The translations under genes were made by a program, and so were the position numbers. A DNA stretch of 64,000 nucleotides from Campanula takesimana (taxonomy: Eukaryota; Streptophyta; Magnoliopsida; Asterales; Campanulaceae), in the NCBI GenBank assembly GCA_026119855.1, contig JAOWBW010000147.1, positions 496,001-560,000 of the forward strand, written 5' to 3'. The stretch's first letter is position 1. Every line of letters begins with the position of its first letter. Below are positions 33,244-45,905 of the stretch, in pieces. The notes beneath the pieces were generated by a model, which was not told the origin of the DNA, ran no database searches, and saw only the letters and a program-made list of their open reading frames with translations.

Positions 33244-34374
33244 CCTGTTTTTTGCCTAGACCGCCTTTTCGGGTTTTCAATCTAGCGGGCATCTCTTTTG
33301 CGACTTCATTTTGAATCGATTAATGAGGGAGTGTGCATTGACTCTAGCTGAGGAGATAAGACATGTGATTTTGCGGTGGAGACCTCTTGTCACTAAAGGT
33401 GAGTGACATTGAATTGATTAGGGAAGTGTCCCTAGTATTGACTTCATGTATTTGACCGTTTTTTGAATGACTCATGAAGGCAAGTAAGTCATTAAGAGAG
33501 AAGAGAAGGAAAGCCCCAATTTGATTGCAAGAAATTGGGAGTATGCAGAAAGAATAGAAGTCCCTAGACTCGACAAGGAACACGAATGATTCCAAATCTA
33601 CGAAAGTTGTTCAATCTTTTTGGTGATTAATTCATTGGCAAATGAATCGTACAAAGATGTCTTGACAAGTTCGAGATGAAGGCCGATCACCATAACGCGC
33701 TAGGGCTAAACATATCTTCTTTCTTGCATGAGACCGGACCCGCAGGTTGCCTACGTTCCTCCAGTGTAGAGGCTCAGGTCACCGTAGTTCTTGTGGATTC
33801 TCCATTCTTCGTGATGGAATTGTTGCTTCATAGCTTCGTCCTTTGTTGGTGGATGATGATGTTGATCTTCTCTGATTGAGGGGGATTTTTATTTTTTTGT
33901 GCTCTAACTTTTGCCTAGGTTGATTTGATGATTTCAACCTAGCGAGCTTTTTTTTTTTTTTTTTTTTTTTTATCCCCCTTTGAAAACTTTGCTTGATTTT
34001 TCTCCATGCGTGATGTCTTGGATTCGCCATTGTTGTTGATGTCGTTGCCTTCGTCACGATGTTTAGCCCCTAGGCGTTCAAGCGATGGCCTTCGTTCAAA
34101 AACTTGTTTAGACATCTTTTCATCATTTTGCCAAGAATTAAATTGAACAACTTGGAATTGTGTATGAGGACAAGAACGACTTTTATTTGATAAGATCGAC
34201 TCAAACATTGACATGAGAAGGAAGAAAACTTAATGCACACAAAATAGGACTTTGACTCTTTTTTTTTTTTTTTTTTATTCCTACTACTAGGTAGAGAAAG
34301 AGAAACGGAGATTGCTGTCGCCGTCTTTGCCGTTGTAGTCTCCTTGCGGCATGATCTCTTGTTGAAGGCCCATT

Positions 34375-35112
34375 TCAAAACCAAGCTTTTTCCTTGATGG
34401 GTTCTTGCATGTTGCCATTCTCTAGCGGTTGATTTTCACCCACAGTAAATTTGCCGTTGTCGATCAAATCTTGGATGATGTTTCGGAGAAGGAAGCACCC
34501 TTCGGTAGTATGGCCACTATGCTTGTGGTAGCCGCACCATTCACTATGTGCATGATTCTTCAGTATCGCCTTCGGCTTGTACCCTTCCAAAGGTTTGACC
34601 TTCCCACTTGCAACCAAAGTTTCAAATGCCTCGGCTTGGGTTACTCCTAGGAGAGGAGTGAAAACTCGGTTGTTGGTGGTACCTTTGTAGCTTTTGAGGG
34701 TCGGGCCACTTGAGCATGCTTTACCATTGAACTTTGCTTTGCCGTCGGTGAGCTCTTGCGAACGGGCTTTGAGTTCGGAAACCTCTTCCTTGTGAATTCT
34801 TCTTTCATAATCAAGACGGGCCTTGAGTTCGGAAACTTCTTCTTTGTGAATCCTCTTGTCGATATCGAAACGGGCTTGCCACAAATTGTCTTTACGGCGG
34901 GCATCCTCGACAATCCTATCCATTTGTTTCCCCATTGATTTCATTATGTTGAGTAACCCTTCGTTGGACACGAAATCATTTCCACCGTTGTTGTTGTTGC
35001 CGTTGGAAGCGATTGGACCTATTGGAAGAACACGGTTGATCTTAGGTTGGCCCCACAAACACCTTTTGAGTAATATGATTAAACCCACAAACAAGGAAAA
35101 AGACTCAACCAC
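34375..35112 (-). pseudogene. gag: T3 gag-like frame, open but without a clear ATG start
   Basis: An open frame of 245 codons. The first codon is GTG, and the codon aligned to the ATG of T1/T2 gag is ATC (PIGPIASNGNNNN), so the start seems lost unless an upstream or alternative start is used. Seen in order: a short hydrophobic lead, a coiled-coil-like charged segment with an internal duplication (two near copies of RRIHKEEVSELKAR, about residues 70-105), a basic linker with SYKGTTNNRVFTPLLGVTQ, and the finger WCGYHKHSGHTTEGCF followed by LRNIIQDLIDNGKFTV. The finger (C-x2-H-x4-H-x4-C) and the following helix look like the C-terminal part of Tat-group Gag. This is the most complete of the three gag copies here. 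Confidence 0.65.
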
Positions 35113-36226
35113 ATAGAGAAAAATGACTATTTTTTTTTATTTATTTACAAAAGTCGGAAGGACGTAGTCCTTTTTGGGGTTTCTAGAAAAATAGTGTAAT
35201 CGTCACACTAGTATATAGACCTTCTCGCGGTCCCATATACTCAACGGATTCCACCACGCTTGTGATACCTACATGTGACGGGATTAAACTAAATTAATGT
35301 AGTAAATCATACATGCGGGGACGGATTTTTTATTTTCATCCAAGATAGCCACTTTTGGGGACAGAGTTTTATTTCGTCCATTGCAACAAATTGGCATGTA
35401 TGATTTGAAGACATTAGTTTAGGGAAATCTCGGTACATGAAAACCGACTTGAGTCACGGAGTGTTAGACCCTAGACTAGAATTGTGTGGCTTGTGCTCGG
35501 CTAAAGAGAGGCTTAAAGGTCACCCCCGGCATGTAGTCTTGAACTACGCCACGGGCTGAGGTTGACCGCTTCGAAAGAGTCAAGGTCGGGTGGAGCTTGA
35601 AACTTTCTAGGACGGGCCTCGACGGGTTTGGGGTTGAACATTGTGCGACTTGATAGTGAGCAATTGATAAGAATATGTTCATGTAGTGTGAGGTCTAACA
35701 TGTGACAAAACATTTTTTTTTTAAAAAGAAAAAAAACAAATAAGCACATAATTACAACTTTCGAATCACCCATGTGACCGATAAAACAAACAGAAAATAA
35801 AAGAAGTTCTGTGCAGGCCCGGTGCCCACACATTGTCATTCTGCTCTGTTTTGTTTTCTGTGCACTGTTCTGTTCTGGAAATGCGCCCAGAAGCGCGTGC
35901 ATTGGGTGGCCTATGCGGAAGGCGCGTGCGGTAGACAAAGAGGGGCAGAGGCGCCCGATTCTAGGCAGTACCTGCGATTAAGTGGGTTCAAGGGATTGCC
36001 TTGACCCTAAATAAAAAATTCTTTCCCCTGCAGTAATTGTTAGCACAGAAACATGGAATTGAAGGACAAGAAAGGAGGCGGGCGATTCTGGTAATTGGGG
36101 TCGGACGCGCGCGCTTTAGGCCAAGAAGGCCAGAGGCGTGCGCTTCCCACCCTTTTTACCAGAATGCCCAGAAAACAGTAATAAGAACACCAAAAGTTAA
36201 GAACGCAAGTTTAACCCTCTAATAAG

Positions 36227-36244
36227 TCCCCAGCGGAGTCGCCA
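36227..36244 (-). other. T3 primer binding site
   Basis: The reverse complement of TGGCGACTCCGCTGGGGA, one base from the 5' LTR edge at 36246. Confidence 0.85.
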
Positions 36245-36245
36245 C

Positions 36246-37472
36246 TGTAGATACCCCGGGAGAGCCCACGGCTTGGCTAGAGCGGTGGAAGGATCCTAGG
36301 ATGTCTAATTGATTTTATTTTGTAGAGTCGCCACCTATGTTTTTAAAGGAACATAAGAAAAACCTAGAAATAGCCTATTTTTTAATGTTACGAAACCAAA
36401 GATTCAGGAAGAGAAGGGTTAGGGGGTTAGGTGACGTAGTGGGAAGTACTTAAACACCCACTCCGCCCCGCTTACGCGGGTCTTGCTACAATTGGTGTTC
36501 TAATGCTAAAAAGTCCTATTTATTAATATGAAAATGTGCTAACGATTACAAGGGAAAGAAAAGGGAAATAAAAAGAGAATTGTTTTATTTATTGATTTAT
36601 GCTAAGAATTACATGTTGAATTATTGCTAAATCATTACATTAAGAAATGATCAATGATTGAAATAGAGATTGGAATGTTGGGATGTAACCTTGGCCAAAC
36701 TTCAATAGTGAAGTGGCCTTTTGGTTGTATCCCTTTTTATGGAGATTGCATACTCATTAGAGAAGTGAGAGATGAAGAAAACATGTAAAGAGTTTTGACA
36801 AAGAGAATTAAAAGAGTTTAGAAGGAGAAAGTGAGAGTTGTACCTTGTGCTTGAATGGGGAAGAACCAAATTGTCTATAGTGACCACCCTTTGAAAATGG
36901 ATTTTATGTGTTTTAAAGTATTTTTGATTCAAGAATTCCTCTTCCTTTTCCATGGTGGAATGAAGAGGTATTTATAGGTGTTAGGGAAGTGTTTGTGGTT
37001 ACAAAGATGGCCCTTCCCCGGATTAAGCCAAGACATAATGGCTTTGGGGGTTACAAATCAGAAGAGGAGGGAAATTTGGCAAAATCTGGGATCCTGGAGG
37101 TGGGAAGCACGCACTTCCCACCCCCCTATGGGAGGCGCGCTCATCCCAAAAAGAAGGCCAAAGGCGCGCTCGTCCCACCCTCAGGAAATCCATATTTTAG
37201 CCCAAAAGTTAACCCCGTTATGCAGTTAAGTCCCAAAACTAACGAGATCAGTTAGAAACTTAACGAACAGCACGAAAGTCAACAAAAATAAAGTAAACAA
37301 AGACTCAAGGTTGACTTTGTCACTTAGTCAAGTCCAATACTAACGGAGTAAGTCAAGAACTTAACGGAAAGTAACAAAAGTTAACGGAAAGTAACAAAAC
37401 ATAACAGAAGAGAGGAAGATAGAGAATGTGTATGCAATCGGGACATGAGAGGTCCAAGGCGGGGTGTCTACA
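36246..37472 (-). repeat. T3 5' LTR
   Basis: 1227 bp, matching 28726-29955. TATA box at 36969-36976 (- strand), GC-rich patch at about 37103-37180, PBS-like TGGCGACTC at 36325-36333 (- strand). Confidence 0.92.
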
Positions 37473-38288
37473 CCCGTTTTACTTCGTTTTTCGCTCTTTT
37501 TAGTTATCCGTTCTGCGTGTGTGACCCAATACGATTATACTAAGTTGGCAACGAGTCCGAACCAGTCAAACCTCGTAAGTCATAAACGGACTCTAGCAAG
37601 CCATTATGACTACCCAATTAGTATAACTTTGAACTACAAAGTTTCCTAAAATAGAACACAACACAATCTCTTTGTTACACGATGTCTATTGACCATAAGC
37701 CATGGTCAATGGTCAACTTACATTTGTTCAATGCTTTCTCAATCCTGAATGTATTGATAATACAAATCTTATTTGAGCACGGCCATGCATTTCATCAATA
37801 CCATTCATAGAGTGGCCAAAGCTTGACATCTCTCTTGACGAGGAACAAATCCCATCTTGGCTTATTACTCTTCCTTACATGATTCCGATTATGCCAATCA
37901 TATTCTTTATAGCTATCCGGTTAGGGATAACGTTTGAATATGTCAAACGTAATGTTCATCATGTGGAAGACTGTAATAACCTCAGGTCTAAAGATTCCAG
38001 TGATATAACTATATGAGACTTAATTATGACATTGTGACCATGACATAAATTTCATAGGGGTCAGTCCAGTATTTGTTCTCCAACAAATACCCATAAGTCT
38101 AATTGTATCCCATACACCATAATCATCATATGATTATCTATTAAACTTATACTAATAATTAATCATAATTATCAGGGATGGAGATTATTATAATAAACAT
38201 GCAAAAGACATAATAATCAAACATTCAATATCTTTATAAATAATAACATTTGTTTTACAAACAACATACCTAGGGCATAACACCAACA
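37473..38288 (-). repeat. K2 3' LTR, proximal part
   Basis: The rest of the K2 LTR beyond T3, starting with the second CCCGT copy. It ends at 38288 with CCAACA, the inverse of TGTTGG at the other end. Together with 28167-28720 this makes an LTR of about 1.37 kb. AT-rich; no gene. Confidence 0.75.
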
Positions 38289-38300
38289 ATCTCCCACTTG
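38289..38300 (-). other. K2 polypurine tract
   Basis: On the - strand CAAGTGGGAGAT directly before the LTR start TGTTGG. GGGAGAT-type tracts are typical of plant copia elements. Confidence 0.8.
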
Positions 38301-38308
38301 CACTAGGC

Positions 38309-40865
38309 CTAATTAATGTATCGAATTCCCATAGACCTAACATGACCATCATGCTTTGCTTGCGGAAGACCCTTTGTCAATGGGTCTGCAATATTATCAT
38401 TAGTTGGTACTCTGCATATATTTACGTCTCCTCTATCAACGATCTCTAGAATGATATGAAAACGCCTAAGTATGTGTTTGGATTTCTGATGCGATCTAGG
38501 TTCCTTTGCTTGAGCAATAGCACCATTATTATCACAATAAAGGTCTATTGGATTAGCAATGCTAGGAACCACCTCTAGTTCATCAATGAACTTTTTAATC
38601 CAAACAGCCTCTTTAGCACCATCAGATGTAGCAATATACTCAGCTTCAGTTGTAGAATCTGATATGGTACTTTGATTAGAACTCTTCCAGCTAACAACAC
38701 CTCCATTGAGCACAAATACAAATCCAGATTGCGATCTAGAATCATCCTTATCGGTTTGGAAGCTTGCATCTGTGTAACCACTTACAACAAGATCATCTTC
38801 CATTCCTCCATACACCAAGAACGAATCTTTAGTCCTTCGCAAGTACTGAAGAATTGTCTTGACTGCAATCCAGCGACTCTCACCAGGATCTGATTGGTAT
38901 CTGCTCATCATGCTCAAAGCATACGAGACATCGGGTATAGTACATATCATGGGATACATGATGGATCCAATAGCAGAAGCGTATGGAATCCCTATTATTC
39001 TCTCACGCTCATCAGTTGTCTTAGGACACTGATTCGTGCTTAGAGATATTCCATAACCTACTGGCAAATTTCCTCTCTTAGAGTTTTCCATGTGGAATCT
39101 CTTAAGAACTTTGTCAATATATGTATCTTGACTTAAACCAATCAATTTCTTGGATCTATCACGATAGATCCTTATGCCAAGGATGTAAGCGGCTTCTCCC
39201 ATAACTTTCATTGAGAAACACTTTCCTAACTAAGTCTTTACAGACTGCAGTGCAGGAATGTCATTTCTAATGACTAATATGTCATCAACATATAGCACAA
39301 GAAATAGTACTATGCTCCCACTAATCTTCTTGTACACACAAGGTTCATCTTCGTTCTTGATGAAGCCAAACTCTTTGACCGATTCATCAAATCGAAGATT
39401 CCAACTCCTAGAGGCTTGCTTCAATTCATAAATGGATCTTTGCAATTTGCATACTTTGTTAGAATTTTCTGGAATTAAAAACCTTCAGGTTGTGTCATAT
39501 AAACATCCTCAAGTAAGTTCCCGTTAAGGAACGCTGTTTTGACATCCATTTGCCATATCTCATAGTCAAAATATGCGGCTATGGAAAGTAAATTTCTTAT
39601 AGACTTGATCATTGCTACGGGCGAAAAGGATTCATCATAGTCGATTCCATGAATCTGTCTATAGCCTTTCGCTACAAGTCTAGCTTTATAAGTATTCACC
39701 TTTCCATCCATGTCAATCTTCTTTTTGAAAACCCACTTGCATCCTATAGTTTTTACACCTTCGGGCGCATCAATCAAGTTCCAAACTTGATTGTCATATA
39801 TGGACTTAATTTCAGATTCCATGGCTCCAAGCCATTTATCTGAATCAGGAGCGGACATTGCTTCTTGGTAGGAAGTAGGTTCGTCATCAACTATGACTTC
39901 CACTTCATTGCTATCCGTCATGAGAAATCCATATCTCTCAGGTTCGGATCGCACCCTACCAGTTCTGTGAGGAACTTGAGTATTCTGAATAGGTTGCACA
40001 ACTCCTTGTGAAACTTGTTCAGATCCAACATTTTGTTCCATGTTATTTTTGGGTTCTCGAACCTCTTCGAGATTAATTTTACTCCCACTAATTCCTTTAG
40101 AGAGAAACTCTTTCTCTAGAAAGGTACCATGACGGGCAACAAACACTTTGTTTTCCATGCGGTTGTAAAAGTAATAACCCTTAGTTTCCTTAGGGTAACC
40201 AACGAAAATACATTTATCGGATCTTGGTGCAAGTTTTTCAGAGATTAATCTCTTAATATAAGCCTCACAACCCCAAATCTTCATGAAAGATAAACTAGGT
40301 TTTCTTCCAGTCCACATCTCATATGGAGTCTTTGGAACAGATTTAGTTGGAACATTATTTAGTGTAAGAGCAGCAGTTTCTAGTGCATGTCCCCAAAAGG
40401 TTAAAGGAAGATAAACTTGACTCATCATGGATCGGACCATATCTAATAAAGTCCTATTTCTCCGCTCAGACACACCATTCCATTGTGGTATTCCAGGTGG
40501 AGTTAATTGTGAAAAAATTCCACAATCTTTAAGATGATTGTCAAATTCTTGGCTTAAATATTCTCCACCTCGATCAGATCGAAGTGCTTTAATAGTTTTA
40601 CCAAGTTGATTTTGTACTTCATTTTGAAATATTCTAAATATCTCAAAAGATTCACTTTTATGTTTCATTAAGTAGACATAGCCATATCTACTAAAGTCAT
40701 CAGTAAAAGTTATGAAGTATTGATATCCTCCCCTAGCACTGCTGCTCATTGGTTCACACACATCAGTATGTATGAGTCCCAATAAGTCACTAGCCCTTTC
40801 ACTACTCTTAGTAAAAGGTGCCTTAGTCATTTTTCCAAGTTAACAAGACTCACAAGTTTCATATG
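38309..40865 (-). pseudogene. pol: K2 integrase, reverse transcriptase and RNase H region
   Basis: Minus-strand copia pol in three main open stretches: 40830-39475 (integrase core and RT start; RSDRGGEYLS, PQWNGVSERRNR, MDVKTAFLNG), 39445-39230 (RT with LYVDDILVIRND) and 39211-38309 (RT end and RNase H; YTDASFQTD, STTEAEYIA, LYCDNNGAIAQ). Breaks: a stop in the pre-integrase zinc motif (CESC then TAA, about 40842), a frameshift with stop after QPEGF (about 39470) and a TGG-to-TAG stop before LGKCFSM (about 39222). It keeps more of its C terminus than K1 and ends SMGIRYIN just before the PPT. Not functional as it stands. Confidence 0.9.
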
Positions 40866-41928
40866 ATTCAAAGTCATGTGAATCTAAAAGTCCGTCCGCA
40901 TGGAGTTTTGAGATACGCTTCTCATTAATATGACCAAGACGGAATGCCACAAATAAGTATGATTTACATCATTAGGTTTGGATTTCTTATTTACATTATA
41001 AATATTCTCATTATTTCCATTCTCAACATCAAGAACATAAAGGCCATTAAATGAATATGCAGTACAATAAAGCATATCATTTAAATAAATTGAAAACTTC
41101 TTATTTTTAATAAGAAAACTATAACCTTCATTATCCAAACAAGAAACTGAAATAATATTTCTACTCAAATCCGGAACGTAATAACAATTGTTCAAAACAA
41201 GAATTAATCCGCTAGGTAAAATGACATCATATGTTCCTACGGCTAATGCAGCAACTCTTGCTCCATTCCCCACGCGTAGATCCACTTCGCCATCTTTGAG
41301 TAGCCTCCTATTCCTTAGTACCTGCACATTCAAACAAATGTGAGATCCACATCCAGTATCTAATACCCAGGAACTAGAAGTAGAAAGTAGAATATCTATA
41401 ACATAGATACCTGAAGTAGACGCAGTCCCACTGCTCTTCTTTTTCTTTAACTCTTCTTTGTAAACCTTGCAATTTCTTTTCCAATGACCAATCTCATTGC
41501 AGTGGAAACAAATTGCATCCTTTTGGGAAGTAGGTTTAGCCACATCAGCATTAGCAATAATTGCCTTGCCAATCTTGGGTTTGACAACTTTTGTCTTAAC
41601 CCCTTTGCCTTTTCCTTTAGAGCCTTTTCTTCCTTTTGTCACTACGAGCACAGAAGCGACTTCGTTACCAATTTTCTTTTCCGCTGTCTTTAGCATCCCA
41701 TGCAACTCAGACAGGGACTTATCCATCCCATGCATATTAAAGTTCATGACGAACTGATTATAGCTTTTGGGCAATGAATTAAGAATAAAATCAGTGGCCA
41801 ACTCAACATCAATGGGATGGCCAAGCCTCTCTAGATGCTCAAAGTGAGCCTTCATCTTCAAAACATGAGGGCCCACAGACTGCCCTTCGCTCATCTTGCA
41901 TGAGACCAAGGCAGATATAGTGTCGAAC
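40866..41928 (-). pseudogene. gag: K2 gag and protease region, 5' truncated
   Basis: The open stretch 41909-40884 (341 codons) has the copia Gag motifs LILNSLPKSYNQFVMN-like and MHGMDKSLSELHGMLKTAE, the CCHC knuckle CFHCNEIGHWKRNC, protease WVLDTGCGSHIC and the pre-integrase domain. A 1-bp loss at about 40950 shifts the frame within the zinc motif. Coding continues upstream past 41909 without an initiator (QFDTISALVSCKMSEG) until it is cut at 41928 by the C LTR. The first part of Gag is therefore missing. A second copy of 41297-41928 lies at 60507-61134. Confidence 0.88.
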
Positions 41929-44900
41929 TGTAACGCCCGTCCTAATTCCTGTTAAATTCTTTACTTGCATAATTATATGCTATTTTATTTGAGTTAATTA
42001 TTTAACTAATTGAGCAAGTTTAGGTCCTAATTATTCAAGTTGAAACATTAGGGTCATTTGTGAAAAATAAAGTTTAGGGGCTAAAATGCTCAAAGTAGAA
42101 CTTGAGGGCCTTTTTGTCAAAGTTACAACTTGAGGGGCCTAGTTGCAATTCTTGGAAAGTCTTAAGGATAAATATCCTTCCTTCTTTCTCTGGGAAAAAG
42201 AATTCTCAGTTTCTCTCGATCCTTCTCTCCGTCTCAAAAGAAAGTTAAAGTTTTACCCTATTCACGACTCCTCGCGATTAATTATCCCTCTGTTCGTGAT
42301 TCTGATCCCGGATAAATATTCGTGGCGCTGAATAGATCGTTTCCTGCCGAACAAAAATTAGTTTGGGTGAATTTAATTTCAGACTAGGTAAGTCACTAGC
42401 TCCCCCTTGCTTGTAATAACATGCATATATGTTATTTTTGATACTTGTGCTTGTTAATTTCGTGATTTGGTTGAATTTTGTGATACTTGTAAATTTGGGA
42501 TGAAGGGAGTAGTGTTCTACTGTGTGTGTAAAGAAAGGAGCATCCTTACACCTAAATGGGTTTGTAAGTTTTAAGAAAATTATACTCCTACTCGTGAGAC
42601 GGTAAAATATTAACTTGATTTAAATGTTATTAGAAAAATTGTACCATTATTTGTGGTACGGGGAAATGAATGAAAGTATCCCTAAATGTTTATATTAGTA
42701 TATTAGAAAATTATACTTATACTTGTGGGACGGTGAAATGAATGAAAGTATCCCTAAATGAATATATTAGTATATTAGAAAATTATACTTATACTTTTAG
42801 GACGGTGAAATATTGGAATAGAATAAAAGGAAAATTATCCTATTATTTGTGGGACGGTAAAAGAAATGTTTTGAACTTGTTTGTATGTCCTGGGTGTGCT
42901 AAGTACTCCTAGGTAGTGTATAGGTGTTAGTAAAAGTATACTCCTACGCTTGGGACGGACAATTGTAAACCTGGGAAAGACTTGAGCAATTGCTGAAATC
43001 GCCTAGTGTGCGACCGCACAATATTTCATGGGCGACCGCCCATCTTTCTGAAGCATTTTTCAAAGATTGGAATCTTGTACATGACTGAAATCGCCTAGTG
43101 TATATGTGTCTTGAAACCAATGTTTGTGTACCTTAGGGGCACTAGAACAATGTCTTGAGCTTGAACATCCAAAGTATAGGATTAAGAACTTGTAAGTATG
43201 AGATGTATAACTCATCTACTTAGCTTGAACTTGAAGTATAAGACAATTAAATCTTGTACATGACTTGAATATCCAAAGATTGGAATAATAACTTGAGTAT
43301 AAGACAATTAATTCTTGTACATGTCTTGAACATCCAAAGAATTGGATTGAGAACTTGAATGTAAGATGATAAAATCTTGTTCATGTCTTGAAACCAATAC
43401 GTGTGTATGGTAATGAACTTGAAAGTTCTATGAACAAGCACTAATGTGTTAGAACTATCCTTGATGTGTATGTGCAAATCTTGCACATAATTACTTGATA
43501 GAATGTGGCTTGTTGACTACTTGATACTTGGTATTAATAACCAAAGAGTTAGAATATAGAACTAGATAGAGAATGAACAACTCTAAGACATACTTGAATC
43601 TAATACGTGTGTATTGAAAGTGCTATGAATAAGCACTAATGTGCTAGTACTTGGTTTTAGTCGTGCATATACTCAATGAAGTATATAAAGTATAAAGAAA
43701 ATATCTTGTTCTTGAGTTGAGTTCCTAAAGAATGAGGGACTAGTGTAATATGAAGATAATTCATAAAACAATGATTATAGAACACAATATGTGTTGGAAA
43801 ATGTATTCGATTATTAACGATACATATACGCGAGATATGATTGTGACTAGGTACAATACGACCTATTCGACTACGCGCTTAGAGTCTAAGATGTTGGGCT
43901 CTACTTGAAAGTAAGGTTATCATGATAGACACATTAGTGTGTTAAAGATTATATGAATATGTACATGTAAATATGGCATATGACAAAGTGACATAAAATG
44001 ACATACCCTACTACTTGGTTGGGGTCTGTTATTAATATACTCTAATTTGGCTTGATTGTGTTACGTGGACACATTATGTGCCATTGTTATACTGATTTGT
44101 ATTTGAAAATATAGCATACGTGTACTTGTATTTGGTGAGCACATGATTACATGGTTCATAAAGAGCTAGTCCACTACTTTTGGACTTAGTTCTATACTCT
44201 TGTAGTTCAAGTAAACATCTACTTGTGCATTCTTGTGTGAGTCCAGCTGGTCACCTTGCTTGCTCGGAGATGTATAGGTTCACGCTTATCATGAGGCTGG
44301 GGCCAAAGTGATAATCGGGTACCAATGTATCTGCGCTTGACCCCTTACTACAGGCTATAGTAAGGGCATAGCTTCCTTTGTTAGAGCAATACGCATGCTA
44401 AAAGTGAATGCTAAACTCGTGAACAACTCATGAATCTTGTTCTTATGAGTGATACTGGTTACCGGGTCCTCTAGTGTACTGCACATCAGCAACTTGATTG
44501 ATCGTGATTTGTCAACTACAATAAGCAACGACAACAATGGTTTACTTGGGAGGAATAAGGTTGGGATATCCTTTGTAACGTGTTAGTTTAGCCTTATGTG
44601 CTAGTTACTTGATGAGTTGGCTTAGCCTCTCATATACTTGTTACTTGATGACATCTTGAGCATGATTTTTTGATAATCTTCTTGATTTGCATGATTACAT
44701 GATAACATGCTATGTACTTGTATCTAGTAACTTACTGAGATTTATCTCACCCCGTTCCTTGTTTATTTGTTTCCCCCCCCTAGGAAAGCAAGTGGTAATA
44801 CGTTGTGAGGCTCGACTTAGCAGGGGCCTACTTGGCAGGTTGTTCTTGTTGGGGATCGTTATCCTTTCCAGTTTTGGTGAGGACGATTTGGTATCAGTTG

Positions 44901-45165
44901 TTTAGACTCAGTATATTGGGTAGACTTGTATAGTGTTCTTGTAATGCCAGCGTATGTGCTAGGCATGTTTTCCGCTGAGTACAACCATTTGGTTTAAATT
45001 TCTTGGTATAGAACTCGTTGTGAGCTATCTTAGCTCGTTCCTCTTGAGTATATATATGATGTCAGTTTGATATAAGCAGATGTCATTCAGTTTCTCGCTT
45101 CTTGTTAGTCACGCACACTAGGTTCGAGGTTATATTAGGGAATCCCGGGACTTGGGGGCGTGTCA
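41929..45165 (+). repeat. C 5' LTR
   Basis: About 3.24 kb, TGTAACGCCCG...GGGGGCGTGTCA, followed by a PBS. It contains TGTGCGACCGCACA and ATGGGCGACCGCCCAT (about 43010-43046). A degenerate repeat of roughly 70-80 bp follows at 43080-43640 (words 'cttgaacatccaaag', 'gacaattaa', 'tcttgtacatg'). A GGTAAGT donor-like site is at about 42386. Its first 1.1 kb is duplicated at 61135-62260. Confidence 0.75.
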
Positions 45166-45168
45166 GGT

Positions 45169-45180
45169 TGGTATCAGAGC
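45169..45180 (+). other. C primer binding site
   Basis: TGGTATCAGAGC, complementary to the 3' end of initiator methionine tRNA, the usual primer of chromoviruses and copia elements. Confidence 0.85.
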
Positions 45181-45905
45181 TACGGTTTAGCTCTAAGCCT
45201 GGATAGGGTCTATGGCCTAGGTTGGGTTAGTCTTGGGTGTGTTTTCGACGTCGAGTGCTTCGTTACTTGTTGTTAAACCAGGCATAGGACTGGTGTTTAT
45301 AGTATTGATAGTGTTCCCCACTAGATGGTTTGAGAATCGAGAGCGCGAGTCTTTAAAGACTTAGGCGTATCTATCTTGTGCAGTGGACATTGTTTCGTGC
45401 TATATATGCATGCTTGTCCTCATTTCTTGATTTACGTGAAAGTGTATTCTCTAGTAAGAGACTACATGATTGATATCGTTATTTATAAGAGCTTGATAGA
45501 AGTGTGGTTGATAACACCCTATACGTTATAAGTTGACTTGGTCATGTTACCTGCATGGGGCATTGATGTGATACGTGTTATGATTTAGCTTTCTATATGT
45601 TAGGCCTTTCTTGTTTGCCACAATAGATGGTGAATATTTTTATGCTAGTATGCTTGACTATTTATATGAGAATGATATAATTATGTATAATATTCATGTT
45701 CTGCATTGAAAGCTCGAAAATGATTATCAAGGTTGTGCTAAATATTTAGCATATGTGGTTGATGGAAGAATGTCTACACCAAAATTGAAGGATGCATCAT
45801 TCTTTGTGAGATCTCAGATATAATTTCTACTGAGTAGTATATGATACATGATGAGAACCTTGTGTTATATTGAGTTGCTACGGTACAAATATAGTGCTGA
45901 TATTT

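Larger units (their letters stand above)
28726..37472 (-). mobile_element. T3: non-autonomous Tat-like element in the K2 LTR
   Basis: An 8.75-kb minus-strand element with TSD CCCGT (28721-28725 and 37473-37477). 5' LTR 36246-37472, PBS 36227-36244, gag frame 34375-35112, small conserved frame 32926-33243, tandem array 30140-30685, PPT 29956-29966, 3' LTR 28726-29955. No pol is recognised. Its LTRs are a sister type to those of T1/T2: the terminal about 250 bp are alike, the middle differs. The two LTRs are very similar by eye, so it is a fairly recent insertion. Confidence 0.92.
28167..41928 (-). mobile_element. K2: decayed Ty1/copia element, - strand, 5' end lost
   Basis: K2 lies in the 3' end of K1 in opposite orientation. 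Its 3' LTR (28167-28720 plus 37473-38288) is split by T3. The PPT is 38289-38300, and pol then gag follow to 41928. Its 5' LTR, PBS and the start of gag are absent because chromovirus C begins at 41929. Left flank CTATG (28162-28166) would be one TSD copy, but the partner is outside or lost. Confidence 0.85.
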
